From: Ascaphus truei
Lineage: Eukaryota; Chordata; Amphibia; Anura; Ascaphidae
Direction of reading: 5' to 3'
Assembly (NCBI GenBank): GCA_036426205.1
Contig: CM071570.1
Location: 1,680,429 to 1,744,428 of the forward strand
Length of the DNA: 64,000 nucleotides
The notes under the pieces were generated by a model. The model did no database searches. It was not told the origin of the DNA and was given only the letters and a program-made list of their open reading frames with translations. Both the position numbers and the translations under genes were made by a program. Shown here in pieces: positions 56,022 through 64,000 of the stretch; within the stretch, counting starts at the first letter, position 1, and each line of letters opens with the position of its first letter.

Positions 56022-57860
56022 CAATTAAATGACCCCAGCAGCTATCTTTGCTTTCATTTTATTTGGCACATAAAAATAAGGTAAATATCTCATACGTGGG
56101 GGTCCCCAGAGATAAAATAAATGGGGGAATTGCTGTTTTACATATTTTGACTCAGCCGGGGGAAGCCTGCCAGCTTTATATAATGTAATGCTATTTGACG
56201 ATTTGCACCATAACTGGTAATATATTCTTATCATTGTATGCTAAGGAAACCGTTCTTTAATATATAGATCAGCTTGCTTCATCACCCGGGCTAGGACAGG
56301 ATGTGAATAAAAGTGAAGCTACCAATCCCGACTCGAATTCAGTGTGTGCAACTCTTTCCAACTTTGTGGCAAACACCTCCAGGTTAAAAATAGAAACGTC
56401 TCTCTCTCCAACGAGCATCTTACAATAGCATTGTTCTTGAAGCCTTGTGTAAGCTGTAACCATTCATACCTATAACATTTTGGGCCTCTTCTGATGCTTT
56501 GCATCATTGTTATGGAATCGGAAGGTAGTGAGCAGACGGCAGGAGGACTCTCTTGCTCTCCATGTTGCTTCTCATGGTCTTCAGTCACCGATCATACAAC
56601 GTAACTTTACTGTCGCTCTCATGGGCAGTGCTGGAAATCTATTGTGGACGTTTTCGTACTGTCTGTCATTTTGCTAACCACCTGGTTCAGTTTCATGTTC
56701 AGTCTGTGTGCAAAATTATTTAAGATAATAAAATGATTTCTGCTTTCACAAGTGTATATTGTCCCTTGTTTGCTGTGCTTATTCTACTCTATCCAGCTGC
56801 CAGAAAGCTAATTTGTGTACAATGTTGTGGTGTTAGAGTAACACAGTACATTTGTATATATGACTATACAAATGGGTCCAGGGTTCTTCTAATATCATTT
56901 TAAATACCTGACAAATGGAAGAATAGTGTCTCATTCATAGTCTCCCCTTCAAAGAGCCTACTGTCTTACATATTCTGTCCAACAGAAGACCAAATTGAAC
57001 AAATTACCGGGATATTGTACATTCTGATGGCTTTTTTTTTTAAAAGAAATTAATAGCCTTTTTGAAATCAATGAAAATGTTTGTAAATATCCCCGGTTTT
57101 GGGAGGCTTTTACTGAGGATATCGTTGCCCGTTCCATCCCTCATCTTTCACTCCTTATTTTTAATTGGTGCCAAGATGTGAGGGGGTATGCAGAGGGAAG
57201 CGGGATGTTCCCTTTATCTCTCTCTCTCCCATTCAGAGACGCCATTGTAGCTGAAACCAGGAGAGCCTGCAGTAGTTTGTGTTTGGGTTATGGTAAGGTG
57301 GACATGTGGTCTTAAGTGCTAAGGAACCAAGGGCCATATTACAGTTTCTGATGTTACCATCAGATAGTGTCTAAATAACTGGATCTGTTTGGGTTAGTAT
57401 TCTCTTCAGTGGTCTAATTCATAGTATTGCCGCCCCTGTAAATATCCTAAATTGGGTTAACTGTGTTACCCTTCAGATCATAAAATTAAGGAGATCATGG
57501 CAGCCGACCTCAAGATCACCCCTGTGACTGATGTGCTGTTGGTCTCCTTCTCCACACCTCCATCTCTCTACACCTGGGTTCATCGCTAGGTTGACATGGT
57601 CACTAGATTGCCATTCGGCCTTCTTTTCTAACGGTATCATCTACCTCTGAGTGTTTTGGCGTTTTGTATTCTAACGCAGCCAGACTTACCATTGAATCCT
57701 ATAGACACTTGGGGCATGCCTCAGTATTTTGAAGTATCTATGGGAAGTGTGTCTGGCTACGTCTGAATCTATAATGTTGTATGTTATTTTTATATATGGG
57801 CCATGGAATAAATGCATTTAATTTAACAAGATACCCACAGTGGTTATATAGAGCAGAATA
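56022..57860 (+). other. Intron 10, no gene seen
   Basis: Mixed, AT-rich sequence without recognised exons or repeats. Confidence 0.45.
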
Positions 57861-57868
57861 GGTCAGTG

Positions 57869-58175
57869 CAGGGGTGCGCAAACTGGGGGGAGTGAGATTT
57901 TCTGGGGGTGGGGCACAGTACGGCGCTTACAGATGCTTGCACTGTTCTTCGCCAAAGCATTTAAATTAAATGCCGGAGGACCGCGTGAGGCCTCTGTAAG
58001 TTCCCTTATCTTGGCTTCGGGTGACGTGTCACCATGGCAACAAAGCATCAAATGAAGCCACAGGGTCACATGGCGTCGTGTTGCCATGGCAAAGCGACAT
58101 TGCATGACCCCGGGGCCTCATGTGACGCCAAAGACAAGGTGAGGGGGGAGGGGGAGGCAGGGGGGCAAACCCCTG
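57869..58175. mobile_element. hAT-like MITE (non-palindromic family)
   Basis: Left end CAGGGGTGCGCAAACTGGGG and right end GGGGGGCAAACCCCTG are inverted, flanked by ggtcagtg and ggttaggg (six of eight bases). Internal inverted pairs include caccatggcaac / gttgccatgg. Confidence 0.72.
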
Positions 58176-58270
58176 GGTTAGGGTACCTAATTGAATGCAT
58201 CAATTCCTGTCATTTTTTTTATCAATGAAAGCACAACTTGGTATCTGCAGTAAACCTTCTAGTTGCGATG

Positions 58271-58398
58271 TTGGCCCATGTTTACGAAGCAGACTTCTGC
58301 CATGTGACACCTGACAGTGGAAGATACCTTACAACCCGTTGTGCTTATTGAGGTGTAAGGGGTTGTATGGCAGAAGACTGCTTTGTAAATATGGGCCA
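58271..58398. repeat. Palindromic element (tggcccatgtttac family)
   Basis: Left TGGCCCATGTTTACGAAGCA and right tgctttgtaaatatgggcca are inverted, as are acttctgccat and atggcagaag. Related to 46309-46477. Confidence 0.75.
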
Positions 58399-58399
58399 T

Positions 58400-60670
58400 T
58401 GTGTCCGACGTATGAGCGTTTACGAGCAAATATGTTGTATTTGATGCAGACACAAAGTAATGCAACTTGTTAGATGTAATTAACGCAGATTGGTCACTAC
58501 AATTTACTGCAAAACCATTACATTAATGGCCCTTATTCTGTTGTGCTTCAAAGAACTACTTCTCCATGGGGAACCCTGCGCTTCCCTGACAGAGAAACTA
58601 GATGTATTATGGAAGCCCATTGGAGAAAATAACCACGTTTAGCTGTGCATGAAACCCACCCAAACACACAGATTTACCTGCGCTGAAAAGCTGCAGCAAC
58701 GCCGGTTCAAAGGCTGAGGCGGAAACAAATGTGGCTTGAAAAATCCAGTAGGGAGGCTCCTACTTTAAGATGACCTGGTCAATGCAAAAAAATGTGAAGA
58801 CTGTCAACTGTAGTGGTGGGGTTAGGAGTGCTGGTTTAGAAAGATTACCGAGCAGTCTGATAAGTGGTATTTTTGATAAATGGCCCGTGGAATCGTGTTG
58901 CATTTTAAGTCTTCCTACAGACCGGTCCTTTTACTTCTATCATACGGCACAGGCGGGGATCAGTGTGTTTTTATTTTCTTTCTGTTGATTTACGTAACAT
59001 TACTCAGCCAATATCTGTGTACCTATTGTACACTGGAAGTTAACTCATAATTCGATAATATTTTCACAGTACACTTAGAGACTTGTGAGGCTTCAAAAAA
59101 GCTTTGTACATTACAATCTCCTCTATAAAGAAGTCTGATGTTGGTAAAACGTACACTATGTATACACTTATTTAGCTTGGAACTACATAAAAGACCTATA
59201 GGGCTTAGTGAGACCATGTGCCATTTCGACAACTTGGCCAAACCCAGGGCTGCCATTTCCTGTACATAATTTGCCATAATACTGGCTTGAAAGTGTTTGA
59301 GCGCCTGTGGTCTACCTAACCAAGCAGACCTCAATCTTCCTGAAATGCTTCCTGTAGAAGGTTTGTATTAACCTCTCACAAAATAATAAGGTACAGCTTC
59401 TTCCGGGGAGACTGTAGTTCCAGGTTGGGCTGAGAAACTAAATGTATTGGTCACTGTTCAGCATTTCAATCAGAATGGGTTGCAATAGAGTCTGGCTTCT
59501 TTCCAGTCTTCCTCTCCCCACCTGCCGCAGAACGTTTCAATATGGTCAACAACAGGAAAACTGCCTGTTGTCCACTGAAATGTGCCTGGATAAGGGTGAC
59601 CTCTCAAACAAGTCCTCTGTACCCTAGTTTAAAAAAAATAAATCCACTTGTTGTAATATATGCTACAGTTTGTGTAGCAATTTTTAGAACATTTTATTTG
59701 TATTAAACACAGAGTATGGCGAGTTACTTTATTCTGTTGATAAAGATAGTTTTATGTTTCTAGTGCTTCTGACGCCGGTCAACATCATTTTTATGTAGTT
59801 CAAAGAATGATGAATAAAATATGTATTGTAACTATATACTCCTTACAAGACAGGATTTAAATATACTGATATTCACTTGACTGTGTAGAAAACTAATTCA
59901 TTTGGGTTTTTTTTTTTGAGTCAAATGTATACACTGTGATCTGCAAAACCAAATACACTGTAATTGGTTGCGTATAGAACTGGGAATCTGCTTTTATAGA
60001 TAGGGAATATATAACTTGCCTGCATTGCATCATGATATCATTATCTTGACTTGAGCATGGTTAACACCATACTCAAGTGTGTCAAGAGCCAGACATCCAG
60101 ATGAGTGAAACGTGGGGGAAGAATCCTTACTTCATGTAATGAGACTCCCCTGGAAGCTGGAATTGCTGCTGATAAACTAGGTGAGAAGAGTGTGACTTAA
60201 TACAATGGAGGGTTCCAAATGGCTTCCGCTATTGAAGGCCTTGGCAAAAAGCACGCACGCTTGATCCCCAAGGGATATATTACAGCATGGCACGTACACA
60301 GGAGCACTGTTTTATGAATATGATTCCTATGTCTCTGACACAGTTAAGAGAGAATTGCCAAAACTGAACTTTTTAAATGTGCGTCAAGAGAAAGCAAAAA
60401 AAATGGACCGCGTTATAACTATAACCAAAGTCCCAAGTCGGAATAAAATGGGAGAAATAAATAAACTGCAGACTGTCTGGGCTGCTTTCTCACTCGCAGT
60501 CAAGTACACGAGGGCGGTTAGGTAACCCATGGAAAGTTGTGGTTTTACACCTGCGCAGAGAGTCATCATCAGCGCACGGTCGCTAATGCTGGAAACCACG
60601 ATTTGTTCCACTAATGTGTCAGACAGCACTTGCCCTGAAGTAGCAGATGGTTTGAAGACAAATCAATGGG
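58400..60670 (+). other. Intron 10, no gene seen
   Basis: No recognised exons or repeats. A short inverted pair (ttgacttgagcatggttaac / catactcaagtgtgtcaag) occurs near 60047-60087. Confidence 0.45.
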
Positions 60671-60673
60671 GCA

Positions 60674-60735
60674 CAGGGGGTGGCCAACTCCAGTCCTCAA
60701 GGGCCACCAACAGGTCAGGTTTTCAGGATATTCCC
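60674..60735. mobile_element. Half of a palindromic hAT-like MITE
   Basis: Only one arm is present: CAGGGGGTGGCCAACTCCAG, gggccaccaacaggtcaggt, ttcaggatattcccc. The inverted arm is missing. Confidence 0.75.
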
Positions 60736-60739
60736 CTCG

Positions 60740-62210
60740 ATGTAGCAGCAGAGTTTTCGCCCACTGAACATAACATTTGCAGGTGTTTTGAGATTCCTGA
60801 ATCCCAGTTCCCTGAAGCATTCCAGCTGTCGGCCGTTCGATCCTTAGCGATGGCAGTTGTGCTGCTGTAGAAATGTGTAGCAATTTCCTGCTTGTGAGTC
60901 CGTCTTTAATCACAAACAGCTTTTAGTGCTGGATAATAATAATAAATTACGTCATTTAGCCATTAAGGACTCCAAATTGTACGTTTTTGTTTTTAATGAG
61001 AAATAGTTTTTGGCTGGCCAATTTCGTGGGTTTATCAGAAACCACAAATTTTGGTCAATAATACATAGTTCCGTTTGAAAAAAGACATGCAAGGAGTTTC
61101 ATATTGTGTACTGTACATCTTTGCTGCGTCGGATACCGAGATTTTATATTGAGCCAGCAAACCAATCCCTGTGTGTGGCATTTGGCAATTATGTTTCACA
61201 AAAGAAAAGCAAATTCCTTTTGTCACATCAGTAATTAACATTCAGATCTGTCATTAGGTCAGTAATTATCATCATATTGTACTTGCTCCTCCTATCGCTA
61301 AATACCTTAATATCCTAATTGTATTCACCCCATCTGCTAAATCTGGTATATTCTACATTTTGTTCCTATGTTTCTTTTGAAAATGCCTTTTATGTAATAT
61401 GTAATGGGGTCCCTAAGTGTTTAAAAACAACCTTGGGTTGAAAAGCTGCTTTACCAGATTTCTGTATAGTTCTTAACTAGACTTGTAAATCCTGCTCACT
61501 CATATCACCGAGTTGCCTTTTATTCCAAAGTATGCAATCTCCGTTTGAACGGTTTCTCCTCAGAACTTCTGTAGGACCTTTCATTGCCTTTCTCAATTTG
61601 GTGACTCTTCTGTATGCTTTTTCTATACTGTATACCTGAAGAATGGTGGTCCCAGTACTGAAACTGTGTACCCCAGTAACACCACCAGTTCCATAGGAAT
61701 ACATTTAATCTGTGATCACTGTAATATCTATTATGTAGGCCAGTCTCTACGTGGAAATATTATCGACTGGCTCAATTTCCTTTATTTTATCAGAGGTCTC
61801 TGCCTAAGTCTAATTAGTTCACACTACTGATTACTTCTTATAAAAATTATATTCATGGTTTGTTTGTCCTGACACATCCCCTTAAAGTTAATCTTTGCAC
61901 TTTCCAACTCTATTTTCTAAGCTCTACTCCGGTTCATTTACAGACTGCATGCCACTCGGGGGGGAGAATCGCCATCTTGAATTGAACCCTATAGGATAAC
62001 CCACTGGTTAATATTTCAGTTTAACCTTGTGAGACATTTTCTTCTAGAAGGTAGAAGAAAAACATTTAAATATTGTGTACACACAAGTCTTAACCAGGCG
62101 CTGTTAGTGACTGGAGCATACAATATGTAAAGGAATTTATAACCTCCTCTAGTATGCGACTAACGTGTGCTTTTCTCCACTCTTAAACAATGACCAATTC
62201 TTTTTCTCAG
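60740..62210 (+). other. End of intron 10, no gene seen
   Basis: No recognised exons. The acceptor of exon 11 is preceded by a T-rich tract (ttctttttctcag). Confidence 0.5.
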
Positions 62211-62620
62211 AAACGAGAGCTCAGGAGAAAAGGCGCCAGCACCACCAGTCCTTACTTCACGCTACTGTCGGCAGCCCTACAAGAGGCCTGCACCGCTCCA
62301 GCACCCAGACGCCCCAGGTCTCACCTTCCATCAGCCCTAGATATCCTAGGACTACGTCACAGCAGAAGTTATCCTGCTCCCTCTCTGACTCACTCAGAAT
62401 TTCAGGTCTGTATCCCATCCAACCTCCCAATCTCGCTAAGATCATACCTTCTCTTCAAGCAGTGTCCAAGCCGAGTATGCTTAACAAGGCCTTGGGCAAA
62501 AGACTGTCTCCTTTGCTTCCCCCTGGCTTACCTACTTTGGGTTTCCTGAATGAGAGAACTGGCCGACTAGGTACCACTGCCCTAATTACCAGACACCGTA
62601 GTCGGGCTAAGCTAGCCTAG
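62211..62620 (+). CDS. agbl5: agbl5 coding exon 11 (C-terminal tail; 3' limit uncertain)
   Basis: Acceptor tttttctcag at 62210; reads [27 protein letters not shown], then KLSCSLSDS. These align in order with the human tail as I recall it (RSQDRRRQQQ, GSPPTRRG, ISCSLSDS), though human has an extra segment between them. Frame is continuous with exon 10. Past LSDSLRIS the sequence loses resemblance, and AG|GTCTGT at 62405/62406 could be a donor to further exons outside the recognised set. If not spliced, the frame ends at TAG 62618-62620. Coding up to 62405 is confident, the rest is not. Confidence 0.75.
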
Positions 62621-64000
62621 CTGTTGCGGCCTTAATCACACTCATGATAGCTGGAAGATCTGTAGCATGTTGACTAAACAAACATTTGGACTGCAGCATA
62701 CTCTCTGCTAAGCTGCCATGGTTGCTATATGGATGGCTTTCTTGCCTGTATCTCAGCAGGCCTCTAGCATTGTTATATGGGGTGCTACGAGCTCTTAAAC
62801 AGTGAAATCTGTTCATCCTCGAGATGTGCTGAAGTGCCCATCTGCACGACAGCGCTTTCAAAATGCCATACAGTCTCCACCAACCTTTGTAATCCAGTAA
62901 GCCATGATTCCTGAAATAGGCGGCCGTACAATCAACTTCAAGTTTCTATAGACGCTCGAGAAATTACAGAAGGTGAATGGACCAAAGGGTTCTGGGATTT
63001 CTGACTAGCCAAAGGCATTCATGCCTGTGATGTCCTTCTCATATTGTATATAGGATTTTTCATCCTTTTGCTGCGGTTTGTTTATTGTGTTGTTGGAAAA
63101 GCATGCAATGGTGGTGTCACCATGTTTCTCCTCCCTGGTAAGCATTGAAACTGGGTACCCCATCTCTTCTAAACCTCTGGCGTGACCCTTTCGCATTATC
63201 TCTGTTCTTGGCTATACATTTATTTTTAGGACTTCAACAGAAATCCTGATTTATGATGTAGGGAAACCTAGCTATTAGAGAGAATGCCTCTCTGTTCCTG
63301 TAATTCCGAAGAACTTTTCCGCTCTCCCAAGAATCCCATGCAAAAGGCACCATCTTGTCACACCAGCAGATTGGTACCACTAACTCTGTTACCTTATCAT
63401 AATTCAGTCTCTGTTTCTGTCTTTGCAATGTACTCTCCCATGACTTCGGGGGGAGGAGGGTGAATAAACTGCATTTTTTTTTTAACTGAATGGAGAATCG
63501 GCCTTGGCATCTCCAAACCCAACAGTGTGTTCTGCACAAACAAGAAATATGGAGTGAAAAACATGTGCTTGAGTGAAGCAGAGTTAAGTTCCCTGACTGA
63601 GGTCATAACATCCATACACACAAACTATTCTCTGCTGTCATATGTAAGGGAATAGTAAGATGTCTGTGGTAGACACATTGGGAAGTTATCTGACCGGGCT
63701 TCTGGATCCTGGCAGTATTGGAGTACATAGACAATCTATCTTGGCTGTGAGCCATTTGGCTGTGTGTAACATAAAAGTGTCACATTTAAAGTGCCTGTAG
63801 AGTTCATTTTGGAGTTGAAATTGGAGGGGAAAATTAGAGGAAGATCGGGACTCTGCACAACAACAACTTTGTTGTTGTGAGAATTTGACTTGCTAAAAGC
63901 TCTGATTCTTTGTACTCTTTCTATCCTCCGATACCTGGGAAGTCTCTCCTCCCTACATCTCACTATGCCATCCTTATAGCTTTTTCTGTTTTAATGTTTC
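62621..64000 (+). other. 3' UTR or last-intron sequence; no further exon recognised
   Basis: No exon matching the remaining CCP5 C-terminus was found. An AATAAA at about 63464, followed by a T run, could be a polyadenylation signal if exon 11 is terminal. No sign of the next gene. Confidence 0.4.

Larger units (their letters stand above)
30331..62620 (+). other. agbl5: agbl5 (CCP5) transcription unit, eleven coding exons
   Basis: The gene encodes a cytosolic M14 metallocarboxypeptidase that, in mammals and zebrafish, removes the branch-point glutamate of polyglutamylated tubulin and other proteins; loss affects sperm and retina in mammals. Eleven exons join in one frame: phases agree at every junction and all introns are GT-AG. 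The assembled product is 877 residues if the last exon runs to its stop, against 886 in human isoform 1 as I remember it. Landmarks by residue: N-terminal CCP domain from residue 1, zinc ligands H259 and E262 (HPGE), NPDG just after, R314 and NRQY (319-322), zinc ligand H487 (DLHGH), catalytic E569. The Ser/Pro-rich C-terminus follows. Introns total about 30 kb, the largest being intron 10 (11.5 kb). Expression would start upstream, since the first coding exon begins with an acceptor. Confidence 0.95.

Noticed and set aside
62621..64000. The gene downstream of AGBL5 in mammals (OST4)
   Set aside because: I searched for its short membrane peptide by eye and saw nothing; the window probably ends first.
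1..64000. CRISPR arrays, operons, bacterial promoters
   Set aside because: The content is vertebrate; none of the tandem repeats has the spacer pattern of a CRISPR array.

Overview
The window looks like nuclear DNA of a vertebrate, most likely a frog or another amphibian. It holds one recognisable protein-coding gene with large introns, three Pol III tRNA genes, and a dense, nested load of transposable elements: a Penelope-like element, an L2-type LINE, Ty3/gypsy remnants, hAT-like, Harbinger-like and mariner-like MITEs, foldback elements and hammerhead-ribozyme repeats. Nothing suggests a bacterial or viral genome. The species was not determined; amphibian is inferred from the repeat mix and the divergence of the gene.

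Layout. Positions 1-12.8 kb are gene-free: a decayed Ty3/gypsy fragment (minus strand), a 1.15-kb polypyrimidine tract, a 0.95-kb GT-rich tract, a CpG-rich stretch, a decayed Penelope-like element with RT and GIY-YIG remnants, and an LTR-like region. Positions 12.9-14.5 kb carry a minus-strand tRNA cluster, Tyr(GTA, with intron) - Ala(AGC) - Tyr(GTA, with intron). A GC-rich, CCAAT-containing stretch at 14.64-14.86 kb is the best candidate for the promoter and untranslated first exon of the protein gene. Positions 15-30.3 kb are then its presumed first intron, packed with repeats: nested MITEs, an L2 LINE, LTR-like elements, a 2.7-kb element with ~0.5-kb inverted ends, and a tandem ~405-bp repeat that carries two well-formed hammerhead ribozymes.

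The gene is agbl5 (cytosolic carboxypeptidase-like protein 5, CCP5), plus strand. Eleven coding exons from 30,379 to about 62.6 kb assemble in one frame (877 codons if the last exon runs to its TAG). The M14 metallocarboxypeptidase signatures are all present: HPGE, NPDG, NRQY, DLHGH and the catalytic Glu in the LECNYNTG motif. The product is expected to remove branch-point glutamate from polyglutamylated tubulin.

Points that stand out: (1) tandem hammerhead repeats on the gene's own strand, about 0.4-0.9 kb upstream of its first coding exon, with weaker hammerhead-like motifs elsewhere in Penelope-type tails; (2) a 17-bp tandem repeat that multiplies the exon 5 splice donor five times; (3) an 8-codon uORF ending 2 nt before the agbl5 start codon; (4) the tRNA-Tyr/Ala cluster next to agbl5, which matches my memory of the human locus; (5) several large near-perfect palindromes in the introns.
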